This document shows positions 14,680-23,162 of a stretch of 64,000 nucleotides of DNA, in pieces. Location of the stretch: the IMG/VR virus record IMGVR_UViG_3300032157_000001, positions 186,001-250,000 of that record. One strand, given 5' to 3'. The first letter of the stretch is position 1, and each line of letters opens with the position of its first letter. The DNA comes from a virus. A program made the position numbers and the translations under genes. Below the pieces are notes generated by a model, which ran no database searches, was not told where the DNA came from, and was given only the letters and a program-made list of their open reading frames with translations.

Positions 14680-16114
14680 AAATAAAGAAGAGAATGATGC
14701 ATACATCAGGGAAGTTAATGACTACTTTGTTAGCGACAAAAAAATTGGAGATGAAGTAGAGTTTGTGTTCGGTAAGGAAATTATGAAAATTATCCTTACT
14801 GAAGAGTTTGAGGATGCCGTAAACAAACTTGAGAATACTAATAGAAGTGCGTTCATAACTGGAAAGGCTGGTACTGGTAAATCAACGTTATTGAAATACT
14901 TTAGAAGTAAATCAAAAAAGGAGATTGCTGTACTTGCATACACGGGTTTGGCTGCGGTGAATGTGGGCGGGGAAACGATACACTCCTTCTTCAATTTCCC
15001 CGTTGGATTTCTTGATAAGAGGTCAGTACAATCGGATAAAAAAACACAAATGATTCTAAGAACTGTAAAGACAATTGTCGTTGATGAGGTGTCTATGGTT
15101 CGAGCAGACCTAATGGATGCTATCAATGTGTCGCTACAAAAGAATAGAATGAATGGACAACCTTTCGGTGGAGTACAGATGATTTTTATTGGTGATCTAC
15201 ATCAATTGCCACCGATAATTGAAAAGGAAATGAGAGACGTTTATTCTCGATACTATAAAACACCCTTCTTTTTTAGTGCTGATGTATTCAACGAACACAA
15301 GATTATCAAAATCGATTTACAAAAAATACACAGACAAACTGAGCCTCTGTTTGTTGAGATACTGAACAACATAAGGGAGAGAAAACATGTGTGGGCATCA
15401 GCAAAGATGCTCAACAGGAATGTGGTGGATAAAAATTTTTTGGTTGGCCTTCAAACAAGTAGTTATGTTGTGCTTTGTACAACAAACGACAAAAGTAAGA
15501 AGATCAACGATTACTACATGAACAAAATTGATTCGCCGGTTAAAGGATATAAGGCTCAAATATCTGGTGAATTCGATGAAGTTTCTTATCCAACCACAAA
15601 CTACCTTGAATTAAAGGAAGGAAGCAAGGTCATCTTTATTAAGAATGATACACATAAGAAGCAGTATGTAAATGGTGACGTTGGTGTAGTGAGACAAATG
15701 ACAAACTACTCAATACTTGTTGAAATGAAAACGTCCATGATTTCTGTGGAACGTGCACGATGGGATAAGTACAAGTACGATGTTCAAAATATAAAGGTGA
15801 CTGATGAAAATGGAATAGTGGAGGTTAAAAGGGTTGTTGTAAAAACATTGGTTGGTGCTTTTGAACAATTTCCACTTAAGCTTGCGTGGGCCATATCGAT
15901 ACATAAAAGTCAAGGCCAAACATATGATAATGTGTTGATTGATTTTGATCGCGGATGTTTCTCTTCTGGTCAAGCATATGTTGCTCTTAGTCGATGCAGA
16001 AGTTACAACGGTATTAAATTGAGAAGACCGATGATCGAATCTGACGTGATATTGGATAACCGGATTTATGAAATTGATAAAATCATTGACCGTGAAGAAA
16101 AAGTAGAAATTTAA
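14672..16114 (+). CDS. PIF1-family SF1B DNA helicase
   Basis: 480 residues. Walker A GKAGTGKS at 64-71, the PIF1 signature TGLAAVNVGGETIHSFF at 91-107, Walker B VVDEVSM at 136-142, motif III GDLHQLPP at 174-181, then near the C-terminus SIHKSQGQT and YVALSRC. These identify a 5'-3' SF1B helicase of the PIF1 type, filling a niche like Dda/RecD2 in other large phages. Probable roles are replication fork restart, recombination or displacement of bound proteins. All key motifs are intact. Confidence 0.93.
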   Translation: MAENKEENDAYIREVNDYFVSDKKIGDEVEFVFGKEIMKIILTEEFEDAVNKLENTNRSAFITGKAGTGKSTLLKYFRSKSKKEIAVLAYTGLAAVNVGGETIHSFFNFPVGFLDKRSVQSDKKTQMILRTVKTIVVDEVSMVRADLMDAINVSLQKNRMNGQPFGGVQMIFIGDLHQLPPIIEKEMRDVYSRYYKTPFFFSADVFNEHKIIKIDLQKIHRQTEPLFVEILNNIRERKHVWASAKMLNRNVVDKNFLVGLQTSSYVVLCTTNDKSKKINDYYMNKIDSPVKGYKAQISGEFDEVSYPTTNYLELKEGSKVIFIKNDTHKKQYVNGDVGVVRQMTNYSILVEMKTSMISVERARWDKYKYDVQNIKVTDENGIVEVKRVVVKTLVGAFEQFPLKLAWAISIHKSQGQTYDNVLIDFDRGCFSSGQAYVALSRCRSYNGIKLRRPMIESDVILDNRIYEIDKIIDREEKVEI

Positions 16115-16116
16115 AC

Positions 16117-16353
16117 ATGACAACAAAGGAGCCTAAAATATTTGTTGGTGTTCACAATAGTATTGTCGGTGATGATTATGATGTGATCATTTTCACACCA
16201 GAGAATTTTAGTGGAAGTACAGAAGAAATAACTAGAAATGCTAGACTCAAATTCATTGAGTTGTCAGAGCGGAAACATTTTGAAGAAACAAAAGTACAAT
16301 CAGGGGTTCATCCGGTTCGCGACAGAGAGAAGCGAAAAAGGATTGTGAGATGA
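16117..16353 (+). CDS. Small hypothetical protein
   Basis: 78 residues, a beta-like N-terminal half (KIFVGVHNSIVG) and a basic C-terminus. Located 2 nt after the helicase and coupled by ATGA to the next gene. Confidence 0.6.
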   Translation: MTTKEPKIFVGVHNSIVGDDYDVIIFTPENFSGSTEEITRNARLKFIELSERKHFEETKVQSGVHPVRDREKRKRIVR

Positions 16354-16604
16354 ACCAAAAAGAAAAAAACGTTGTACCATTCCTTGATTTGGTTTGCACC
16401 AAATGTAGTATTAGACCTTCTGAGGTCGAAATAATTGCGGACACTATAATCTGTGGTGATTGCAAAGACCTCAATCTGCTCGAAAAAAATCCCTATTTGT
16501 TCTGTGGTAAATTTCCATTCTTAGTCCACGAGATTGTGGACATCGAAAGATTCAAGTACCTGCACGAAATTAAAAGATTTGATCAAGAAGGGAAAAATGA
16601 CTAA
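16350..16604 (+). CDS. Small four-Cys zinc-ribbon-like protein
   Basis: 84 residues with CTKC (about 16-19) and CGDC (about 35-38), the spacing of a small zinc ribbon. Such proteins often bind nucleic acids or other proteins. No closer family is evident. Confidence 0.65.
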   Translation: MNQKEKNVVPFLDLVCTKCSIRPSEVEIIADTIICGDCKDLNLLEKNPYLFCGKFPFLVHEIVDIERFKYLHEIKRFDQEGKND

Positions 16605-16613
16605 TTTTGAGTT

Positions 16614-17141
16614 ATGGTGATAACTAATACCAAATTTGATGGGGTTTTGGTGATAGAACCCAAAATTTTTACCGATGAACGTGGTCATTTCTTTGAATCA
16701 TATCTCCGCGACTCATTGAATGAAGCGGTTGGTGAATCTATTGAATTCGTACAAGATAACGAGTCCTGTTCCACTATAGGTGTGTTCAGAGGATTTCATT
16801 TTCAGATAGGTGATGCTGCACAAGCAAAACTTGTCCGAGTAGTATCCGGAAGTGTGACTGACATCGTTGTTAATGTTCAGACGGGAGAATATATGAGTGT
16901 TACGTTGAGTGCTGCAAACAAAAGACAACTCTTCATCCCACGTCATTATGCTCATGGATTTTTGTCACTAACGGACAACACCATACTTCAATACAAATGT
17001 GATAGACTTTACAACAAAGAAGCAGAGCGTGGATTTATTTACGATGATGAAATATTTAAAGACTTGAGATTAGACGGTGTTATCGTGAGTAAGAAAGATT
17101 TGTTATTGCCAAAATTATCAACAATATTAAAAACAACATGA
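16614..17141 (+). CDS. dTDP-4-dehydrorhamnose 3,5-epimerase-like protein (RmlC family)
   Basis: A 175-residue cupin with the RmlC order: IFTDERGHFFESY (17-30), FRGFHFQ (58-64) with the catalytic-type His at 62, AKLVRVVSGSVTDI (71-84), FIPRHYAHGF (107-116) and QYKCDRLYNKEAERG. Known members epimerise C3/C5 of dTDP-sugars in rhamnose synthesis. The usual Asp-x-Arg after the VTD segment is replaced here (VNVQTGEY), so substrate or activity may differ. No other rml gene is in the window; it may tailor host surface sugars or a phage glycan. Confidence 0.88.
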   Translation: MVITNTKFDGVLVIEPKIFTDERGHFFESYLRDSLNEAVGESIEFVQDNESCSTIGVFRGFHFQIGDAAQAKLVRVVSGSVTDIVVNVQTGEYMSVTLSAANKRQLFIPRHYAHGFLSLTDNTILQYKCDRLYNKEAERGFIYDDEIFKDLRLDGVIVSKKDLLLPKLSTILKTT

Positions 17142-17554
17142 TACCATTATATCCTTGGGACAATAACGAAAAACCATACTTCGTGAATGCGGAGGGGTTT
17201 GAGTGGTATGTCGATAAATCGACAACAGAATGGGCCACAAAGGATGTGGCTCTTATTGATGGTCGCACCAGAAAAGGTTTGAAAAATGTTGTTGCGTTTT
17301 TTGTAAAGAAGGGTGAGTCTGTCCGAAGTGTATTGATTAACAACAAACAAGAAATAGTTGCAGAGCATGAAAGTTTTGTCGGTTTATGTTCTCGAATCGA
17401 TATGCTTAAGGTGTGGGAAGATTATGCAACACATGAAGATAGAGAATCGTTAATTCAGAGAAAAAATTATGTTGATGCTGTTGCTGATTATGCTAGTGAG
17501 GAAATTGCGCCGATTAAAATCCACTCAAAACCAAATGAAAAGGGTATATACTAA
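17138..17554 (+). CDS. Hypothetical protein between epimerase and ATP-grasp genes
   Basis: 138 residues, coupled by ATGA to the epimerase and by a one-base overlap to the ATP-grasp gene. It starts MIPLYPWDNNEKPYFVNAEG and looks like a single mixed alpha/beta domain. Position suggests a role linked to its neighbours. Confidence 0.65.
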   Translation: MIPLYPWDNNEKPYFVNAEGFEWYVDKSTTEWATKDVALIDGRTRKGLKNVVAFFVKKGESVRSVLINNKQEIVAEHESFVGLCSRIDMLKVWEDYATHEDRESLIQRKNYVDAVADYASEEIAPIKIHSKPNEKGIY

Positions 17555-18363
17555 TGAATCCAACAATACTATTCCGAAAAGACTACTCGACTGAAGAAGA
17601 GTTAGAGATCGCAAAAAAATATTTCAATGTGGTTGAGTACCGCTCTGAAGTTCCGTCAAACTCATTGGTGATTGGTCGCTATTCGACTCTACCCTACTAC
17701 CGTGAATTAGAACACGACCTGAAAACAAACGGATCAAAATTAGTTAACACCATTGATCAATATCATTGGGTAGCAAATTTTGAATGGTATGAAGCATTGA
17801 AAGAATTTACGTTTGAGACATGGTTCCGCGCTCAGGATATACCTGATGATGGAACTCAATTTGTTCTTAAGGGTAGAACCAATTCTCGAAAGCATGAGTG
17901 GAATAGGTTGATGAAAGCAGACTCTCGTCAACGAGCAATTGAAATAATGATTGCACTTAATGAAGATTCGCTGATCGCACCACAAGGAATTGTTTTCAGA
18001 CGATATGAACCCCTTGTCACATATGAAATCGGATTGAATGGACTTCCAATAACAAATGAGTGGAGATTTTATTTTTATAAAGACACCATGTTGTCATATG
18101 GATACTATTGGACTATGGCCGAAAATGTTGATCGTGAGATTAGTGGAAAGGCAATGAAGTTTGTAAAAGAAGTTGCTGATGTCGTTAAAGATTACACAAA
18201 CTTTTTTGTTCTTGACATCGCAGAAAAGCAATCTGGTGGATGGGTGTTAGTTGAGGTTAATGATGCACAGATGGGTGGACTTAGTGAAAACGATCCAAAT
18301 ACTTTATATCAGAATCTTAAGAATGCAATTAATTTCGATGGTAAACAAATTAAGGTTGTATGA
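17554..18363 (+). CDS. ATP-grasp enzyme of the R2K clade (DUF4343-like)
   Basis: 269 residues. LVIGRYSTLPYYRELEHDL (about 38-56), FVLKGRTNSRKHEWN, RYEPLVTYEIG, TNEWRFYF, GYYW and the metal-binding VLVEVNDAQMGGLSENDPNTLY match the R2K ATP-grasp group. ATP-grasp enzymes join a carboxylate to an amine via acyl-phosphate; comparative genomics of R2K proteins suggests peptide tagging or conflict roles. Substrate unknown. It is in an operon with the RmlC-like gene. Confidence 0.85.
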   Translation: MNPTILFRKDYSTEEELEIAKKYFNVVEYRSEVPSNSLVIGRYSTLPYYRELEHDLKTNGSKLVNTIDQYHWVANFEWYEALKEFTFETWFRAQDIPDDGTQFVLKGRTNSRKHEWNRLMKADSRQRAIEIMIALNEDSLIAPQGIVFRRYEPLVTYEIGLNGLPITNEWRFYFYKDTMLSYGYYWTMAENVDREISGKAMKFVKEVADVVKDYTNFFVLDIAEKQSGGWVLVEVNDAQMGGLSENDPNTLYQNLKNAINFDGKQIKVV

Positions 18364-18542
18364 AAAAACCAACAAAAGTAGAAGTTGCATTGCTTGAAGC
18401 TGTTTGGATTATGCGTTGGAATAAAACAAAAACGGCAATGACGGCAGTGTTGGAGCCAGAAGAGGCGATGGGGATCGTTAAAGACATCCATAAACAACTT
18501 CATGCTATCGGATATGAAATAAGAAAAAAACCTAAACAATAG
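18360..18542 (+). CDS. Small basic helical protein
   Basis: 60 residues coupled by ATGA to the ATP-grasp gene and ending in TAG just before the next promoter. Helical and Lys-rich (EVALLEAVWIMRWNKTKTAM). No family. Confidence 0.6.
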   Translation: MKKPTKVEVALLEAVWIMRWNKTKTAMTAVLEPEEAMGIVKDIHKQLHAIGYEIRKKPKQ

Positions 18543-18551
18543 TTAGATATA

Positions 18552-18561
18552 TTACGTATAA
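18552..18561 (+). promoter_or_regulatory. Phage-type promoter (perfect TTACGTATAA)
   Basis: Perfect consensus ending 7 nt before the ATG at 18569. Heads the 18.6-22.8 kb operon; transcription would begin at or next to the start codon. Confidence 0.75.
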
Positions 18562-18568
18562 GAAGGAT

Positions 18569-19153
18569 ATGATTGTACCAAAACCAATTTTTAGTGGCTA
18601 TGCCAGTAAGGATGATATTGTTATTAACACATCCTCAGTACTGGAATTTTGGCTATGTAATGAGGATGGACACACGATTCTGTTGAAATGGTGGGGTAAT
18701 GGATGGGTCATTAAGTCTGGCAATTCCTACTTCTGCAAAGACAAAACATTCCAACACAAAGATGATATATCATCATTTGATCACTCTTCAGTGGGTATGT
18801 CAAATGAATGGAAGCACGTCTTTCAAACCAAAGAAAAGGCCGTTGAATTTTTCCGCACAAGAAATTTTCCATCGCTACCAACCGACGAAGAATTTTACAA
18901 TAAGGTATACGACATCCTTGTAAACCTTGGTGGTGCATCTGCAGACATCAGCTATCGAGAAGCATTCATTTTCAATTTCAGCAAGAAGGAAATATTTCCA
19001 GATAGAGAATGGAGATTTCAAGGTAAGTTGGGGTTTGGTGGCAAATACAGAAATGAACTGAATTCGGTGGATTGCTACCAAGAAGATGAAACTCCGGAAC
19101 GATTAGAACTCATTGCAAAAATAAACGAAGAACTCAAAGGACTTGTAAGATGA
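18569..19153 (+). CDS. Conserved phage hypothetical protein (GKLGFGGKYR motif)
   Basis: 194 residues, first gene of the operon. The C-terminal third carries EWRFQGKLGFGGKYRNELN and CYQEDETPERLELI, a block I recognise as conserved in phage hypotheticals. N-terminal residues 20-50 form a Trp-rich strand region (KWWGNGWVIKSG). Function unknown. Confidence 0.7.
   Translation: MIVPKPIFSGYASKDDIVINTSSVLEFWLCNEDGHTILLKWWGNGWVIKSGNSYFCKDKTFQHKDDISSFDHSSVGMSNEWKHVFQTKEKAVEFFRTRNFPSLPTDEEFYNKVYDILVNLGGASADISYREAFIFNFSKKEIFPDREWRFQGKLGFGGKYRNELNSVDCYQEDETPERLELIAKINEELKGLVR
18635..18644. repeat. CAGTACTG-core palindrome (TCAGTACTGG)
   Basis: Eight-base palindromic core of the CCAGTACTGG family, with one mismatch at the outer pair. 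Confidence 0.5.
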
Positions 19154-19815
19154 AAAATCACAGCGAAAAAGAATCATTAACCTATCTCTTCAAAGATAAT
19201 CTTGAAAATAGACGGGGTGAAACTTATGAGACTGATAGTAGTAATCTACGCAACGTTTTTGCACATCTTTTTGATATTATGCGAGAAGAGACTGCAGAGG
19301 CTTTACTTCATGATGCATATCGAGACAGAAAGAAGGGTGGTTGGTTTTATGATTTCCATAAATCGTTGAGGCAGGTTGATGTGTATAATGATTGTTATCG
19401 TCTCGATGATGATCCTCAGCTTGATGCTTCAGAAGAAGTAGAATTGAAAATGCTCAATGAAGAACTTAACGAAGTTCATGAGAAGATGAGTAAATTCGAA
19501 AGAAAATTGCATGACGCAATACCTGCAATTACTGACCCCACTTATCCTCAAAAACAAGCCGAGTTTGATGTGAAGTACAAGCTTCACTACAATGAGTTGT
19601 GGTCAAAAGAAAAGAACAGAAGAAGATATGATCTGAACCAGAAACTTAGAAACAAAGAAAAAACCAGTATCAATGGTCATCTCGATATGATTCTCTGGAA
19701 CATGATCAATGTTGATAAGGAGAATGTTTTTAAGGAAACGATGGAAAAAACATTTGAAGACTATCTTCGTCAAAAGAGAAGAGCCATAGTTAAGAAATCC
19801 GCAGTAAAAAAATGA
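19150..19815 (+). CDS. Charged helical hypothetical protein
   Basis: 221 residues, ATGA-coupled to both neighbours. Residues 95-125 (ELKMLNEELNEVHEKMSKFE onward) predict a coiled coil, and the C-terminus is very basic (RQKRRAIVKKSAVKK). No recognised domain. Confidence 0.65.
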   Translation: MKNHSEKESLTYLFKDNLENRRGETYETDSSNLRNVFAHLFDIMREETAEALLHDAYRDRKKGGWFYDFHKSLRQVDVYNDCYRLDDDPQLDASEEVELKMLNEELNEVHEKMSKFERKLHDAIPAITDPTYPQKQAEFDVKYKLHYNELWSKEKNRRRYDLNQKLRNKEKTSINGHLDMILWNMINVDKENVFKETMEKTFEDYLRQKRRAIVKKSAVKK

Positions 19816-20156
19816 TACTAGTTGCGCCAATATTTTTGCTTAACAGTGGGAGCCATCGTTTACAATACGAAACATATCGTCTTATCAACACAGTATATAA
19901 AGAGAGTACGGCAATGGCAGTTTGTGAACGACTGTCAGACCAGCTATACGCAGATGCACCCGTGGATAAATATGGAAGGAAAGTACAAGCACGTAAAGGC
20001 GATCTTTTCACAACAGAACTCCACTTTCTTCGAGTTGTGGTGAATAACACCAATGAAGAAGAAGAAAAGCAAAGAGAACGTGATAATTACTTAAGAGAAT
20101 TGGGTATATTAGTGGGAGGAAAAAAGAAAAATGGGAAAGCCAGTAAAGTTAGTTGA
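19812..20156 (+). CDS. Hypothetical protein
   Basis: 114 residues with a hydrophobic start (MILVAPIFLLNSG), too short to be a confident signal peptide, and a basic C-terminus. It overlaps the next gene by 26 nt. Confidence 0.6.
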   Translation: MILVAPIFLLNSGSHRLQYETYRLINTVYKESTAMAVCERLSDQLYADAPVDKYGRKVQARKGDLFTTELHFLRVVVNNTNEEEEKQRERDNYLRELGILVGGKKKNGKASKVS

Positions 20157-20469
20157 TTTGGGTAATAGCCGTTATTGTCTTATCTTTACCGGGGATGATT
20201 GGAGAGAGGGTGTTGCTTTAAAGTTGGACACCAAGGAAATAATTTATTATAATGGAGACTACGGTGATGAACGGCCAGCTAATATCAAGCAGATAGCCGC
20301 AGAACCCGGAGAGATTGGTTGGGTTAAATTTCATGGTGCCTCATCAATTTTTTCAAAATTTGATGAAGTACTTTTCAAAGTAATACCCATCCTAGAAATA
20401 AGGAACGGAAATTGTATATTAGAAGATCACAAAATGGGCGGTAAATACGTCATAAACCTACAAGAATGA
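20131..20469 (+). CDS. Hypothetical beta-rich protein
   Basis: 112 residues, mostly predicted strands (SRYCLIFTGDDW; ILEIRNGNCILEDHK). ATGA-coupled to the downstream peptidase gene. No family recognised. Confidence 0.6.
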   Translation: MGKPVKLVDLGNSRYCLIFTGDDWREGVALKLDTKEIIYYNGDYGDERPANIKQIAAEPGEIGWVKFHGASSIFSKFDEVLFKVIPILEIRNGNCILEDHKMGGKYVINLQE

Positions 20470-21257
20470 AACACGTTATAGACTATAATCGGATACTACC
20501 AGAATTTTGCGCACAGCGATGTTCTGCTCCGTCCATACACGGCAATGGTGACTCCACGGTGTTAAATCCACGGATCAACTATATCCTGCAATTACTACAT
20601 GAGCTTGACATTGTGTTTACAATGGACTCTTGGTCGATAGAACGTGAAGTTTTTGATAAAGAGAGTTTTGCATTTGTGATGAAATCATACCACTTCCACA
20701 ACATATACTTGATGGGCACGACAAATTGTATTGTGACGGCTCATCATGATATTGTAAATCCGAACAGTGATAACTGTAACGACAATAGTGCATCTGTTAT
20801 CAATGCAATTGCTGCCAAAGTATTAAACCCTAATCTTACGGTTGCTATCACAGATTGTGAAGAGTTTGGTGGCATCGGTGCACAAAGAGTGTGTGATAGA
20901 ATCAAAGAAGGATATTTTGGAACTATCAATTTTGTTCTTAATCTTGAGTTATCGGCTGTTGGTGGTAGAAGTTTTTTCACAGAAAAATATCCGAACAGTC
21001 CATTGTTTCAAAAAATTCAAAGATTGTTTCCAAACACACCGACAGTACCAGTACCTTTCCATGATGGCGTTATCATGAGACAAAACAAAATTGACAGCGT
21101 TGTTATCAATCCACTTCCGGTTGATCCTAATACTGGTAGAATGCGTTTTGATTTGTTGAGACTGTGTCACAGTATCGAGGACAGAATCACGGTGGCTAAC
21201 TATCAGGATATGGATGACTTCGTGCGTTACGTTATTACTCCTATCATAAGCAATTGA
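20466..21257 (+). CDS. M28-like zinc aminopeptidase/amidohydrolase
   Basis: 263 residues with the two-zinc layout of M28 peptidases: TAHHD (91-95), NDN (105-107, bridging Asp), CEEFGG (131-136, Glu pair), a later NLEL and H235 in CHSIEDR. No signal peptide, so it probably acts in the cytoplasm. Family members remove N-terminal residues or hydrolyse related amides. It shares an operon region with ATP-grasp and epimerase genes, which fits making and trimming a small peptide or amide, but this is inference. Confidence 0.8.
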   Translation: MKHVIDYNRILPEFCAQRCSAPSIHGNGDSTVLNPRINYILQLLHELDIVFTMDSWSIEREVFDKESFAFVMKSYHFHNIYLMGTTNCIVTAHHDIVNPNSDNCNDNSASVINAIAAKVLNPNLTVAITDCEEFGGIGAQRVCDRIKEGYFGTINFVLNLELSAVGGRSFFTEKYPNSPLFQKIQRLFPNTPTVPVPFHDGVIMRQNKIDSVVINPLPVDPNTGRMRFDLLRLCHSIEDRITVANYQDMDDFVRYVITPIISN

Positions 21258-21261
21258 TCAT

Positions 21262-21747
21262 ATGGGGCACTATGGAGCAAGGATTGGCAAGTACTGGATG
21301 AGTTTTCCAGATTATAACCTTGCCAATTTAAGACAGCAAACGTCAAAGAAAGATTATTTCGACAAGAGAAAGGTTGAGGTTTCCTTTGTACAGTTGAAGG
21401 ATGGTGACAATGAACGTACTGAAGAGACGATCAAATATTCACTTACTCAAGTGATTCCATCAAAAAAAGATCATGAGACGAATAAGTATACGTTGAACTG
21501 GCCTAGATTTGATCTGCAAAAAACACTCTATGATGAGTTGGTTAAGCGTAAGATTGAGTTGTATGTCAATCCGCATGTGCATGTACCAAAGTATAACGAT
21601 GAAAAGTACAATGCTGTGGTTTATTATTTGACAAGTCGATTACATGGAAAGATAATAACATTACAATCAATTAAACCGGTGCCATATAAAATAACTAGCT
21701 ATGAAGATATTTTGTGGTTAGATAAGAATGGTTTGAGGTATGACTAA
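21262..21747 (+). CDS. Hypothetical protein
   Basis: 161 residues beginning MGHYGARIGKYWMSFPDYNL, in the operon after the peptidase. Mixed strands and charged helices; no known domain. Overlaps the following gene by 8 nt. Confidence 0.65.
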   Translation: MGHYGARIGKYWMSFPDYNLANLRQQTSKKDYFDKRKVEVSFVQLKDGDNERTEETIKYSLTQVIPSKKDHETNKYTLNWPRFDLQKTLYDELVKRKIELYVNPHVHVPKYNDEKYNAVVYYLTSRLHGKIITLQSIKPVPYKITSYEDILWLDKNGLRYD

Positions 21748-21985
21748 AAAGAATCGTAGTATGATACTAGCGACAGAATCTGATGTTGAGAATTTCATTT
21801 ATGAAAGGTCTCCCCACATCAAATCAATTGAGATGGAGACTATAGATTATGTTTGTTATGTTAAAATTAAACTACCATTTTGGTACAGGTTTTGGTATGA
21901 GAAAACATACTACAAATTCATCACCGAACAGTTGGAAGAGAACCAAGTTTTTGGTATGTCATTCGATGTAGCATTATCCTCATGA
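21740..21985 (+). CDS. Small hypothetical protein
   Basis: 81 residues, aromatic-rich middle (LPFWYRFWYEKTYYKF), probably soluble. ATGA-coupled to the next gene. No family. Confidence 0.6.
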   Translation: MTKKNRSMILATESDVENFIYERSPHIKSIEMETIDYVCYVKIKLPFWYRFWYEKTYYKFITEQLEENQVFGMSFDVALSS

Positions 21986-22176
21986 TTGATCCGCAAGGGT
22001 ATATGATTGTCAAAATCAGGAATAGAAAACCTGATGGTGTGTACGCAGAAATGGTATATCCCGTCATGTTTTGTATGTTAAAAGATGAAGACAAATTCAA
22101 TGATTTAGTTGATGCTCTTCTCGAAAGAGATAAAAAAGATAAGCCAGAAGATTATATTATTTTACCCTACTGGTAA
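21982..22176 (+). CDS. Small hypothetical protein
   Basis: 64 residues, ending EDYIILPYW; overlaps the next small gene by one base (TAATG). No family recognised. Confidence 0.6.
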   Translation: MIDPQGYMIVKIRNRKPDGVYAEMVYPVMFCMLKDEDKFNDLVDALLERDKKDKPEDYIILPYW

Positions 22177-22355
22177 TGAGGAAGAACGTAGAGAAAGAAG
22201 TAGAGAATCTAAAGAAAGATTACGATACAAAGCTTAAGGTATTGCAAGAAAAATGTAAACATGATTGGATCAAAGATGGCACAGATGTTTGGGGCTATTA
22301 CTCGGTTCAATGTTATAAATGCACAGTGTGTGGTGCAACAAAAACAGAAAGATGA
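22176..22355 (+). CDS. 59-residue Cys/His protein
   Basis: A short ORF starting in a TAATG junction and ending in an ATGA junction with the nucleotidase. The N-terminus is a charged helix (MRKNVEKEVENLKKDYDTK) and the C-terminus has C-x-H then CYKCTVC, a plausible zinc site. Both junctions fit the operon pattern, which supports it being real. Confidence 0.6.
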   Translation: MRKNVEKEVENLKKDYDTKLKVLQEKCKHDWIKDGTDVWGYYSVQCYKCTVCGATKTER

Positions 22356-22828
22356 AAGAAATTGTATACGTTGATATGGACGGTGTTGTTGCTGACTTTG
22401 ATTCTAAGCTACATGAATTGTGTCCAGAATTACACCACATCACAGACCCCGAAGAAAGATCAAATCTTGTTGATGAACACTGTGAGGCGAATCCAGATAT
22501 ATTCCATACACTCTCGCCGATCAAGGATGCTATAGAATCTGTTATGAAATTATCAGATCATTATGAAGTGTATTTCTTATCCACACCGATGTGGAACGTA
22601 CCAAATTCATTTACGGGAAAGAGATTGTGGATTCGTGATCATTTCGGTGAGTGGGCGAATAAACGTCTCATTTTAACACACAGAAAAGATTTGAATATCG
22701 GCCATTATTTGATAGACGACCGACTTAAAAATGGGGCTGCAGAATTCAAAGGCAATCACATACATTTCGGAACACCAAGATTTCCAGATTGGAATGCAGT
22801 ATTAGAATACCTTATTGCTTCAGAGTAA
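22352..22828 (+). CDS. 5'(3')-deoxyribonucleotidase-like HAD hydrolase
   Basis: 158 residues from the ATG at 22352 (MKEIVYVDMDGVVADF), preferred over an earlier in-frame start because of the ATGA junction. HAD motif I is D8-M-D10, motif II is the LSTP loop, and motif III/IV is YLIDDRLKNG. These match the NT5C nucleotidase group, which dephosphorylates deoxynucleoside monophosphates. A phage copy would adjust nucleotide pools or remove an unwanted dNMP. Last gene of this plus-strand run. Confidence 0.85.
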   Translation: MKEIVYVDMDGVVADFDSKLHELCPELHHITDPEERSNLVDEHCEANPDIFHTLSPIKDAIESVMKLSDHYEVYFLSTPMWNVPNSFTGKRLWIRDHFGEWANKRLILTHRKDLNIGHYLIDDRLKNGAAEFKGNHIHFGTPRFPDWNAVLEYLIASE

Positions 22829-23146
22829 GCTTTTCGCTTCATCAACGAAATACACATCAAAATTTAACTTAATGACTTTGTTGGCGTAATAATCCCGCTC
22901 TGACATAAGACCCGCATCACGGGCGAGTGCTGCTGCAGAAAGAACGACAATTGATCTAGTTGGCTCAATTTTAGCAAAGTCCTCAGTAGAATTCAAATAA
23001 TGGTCTGCAACGATTTTTTCAACCTCAAAAGCATCTTTGTATTTTTTTGTTGCTCCATCGATTTCCTTTTTTCTTTCTAAAAAGAAAGCTTCTTCTGCAT
23101 AGTCCATTGCCCTGCGGTGAAGATCGGTCAATTCTTGTTGTTTCAT
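22820..23146 (-). CDS. Helical hypothetical protein
   Basis: 108 residues, almost fully helical, with a repeat-like N-terminal half (AMDYAEEAFFLERKKEIDGA) similar to TPR/MIT-type helical hairpins. Driven by a promoter that overlaps the stop codon of the upstream gene. Converges on the nucleotidase with a 9-nt overlap. Confidence 0.7.
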   Translation of the reverse strand: MKQQELTDLHRRAMDYAEEAFFLERKKEIDGATKKYKDAFEVEKIVADHYLNSTEDFAKIEPTRSIVVLSAAALARDAGLMSERDYYANKVIKLNFDVYFVDEAKSLL

Positions 23147-23152
23147 AATGTA

Positions 23153-23162
23153 TTATACGGTT
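23153..23162 (-). promoter_or_regulatory. Phage-type promoter (AACCGTATAA) containing a stop codon
   Basis: Ends 6 nt before the ATG at 23146. The final TAA of the promoter is also the stop codon of the 23153-23701 gene. Confidence 0.65.

Noticed and set aside
14722-15126. Minus-strand ORF inside the PIF1 helicase gene
   Set aside because: The helicase motifs fix the plus-strand frame; the reverse ORF has low-complexity composition typical of shadows.
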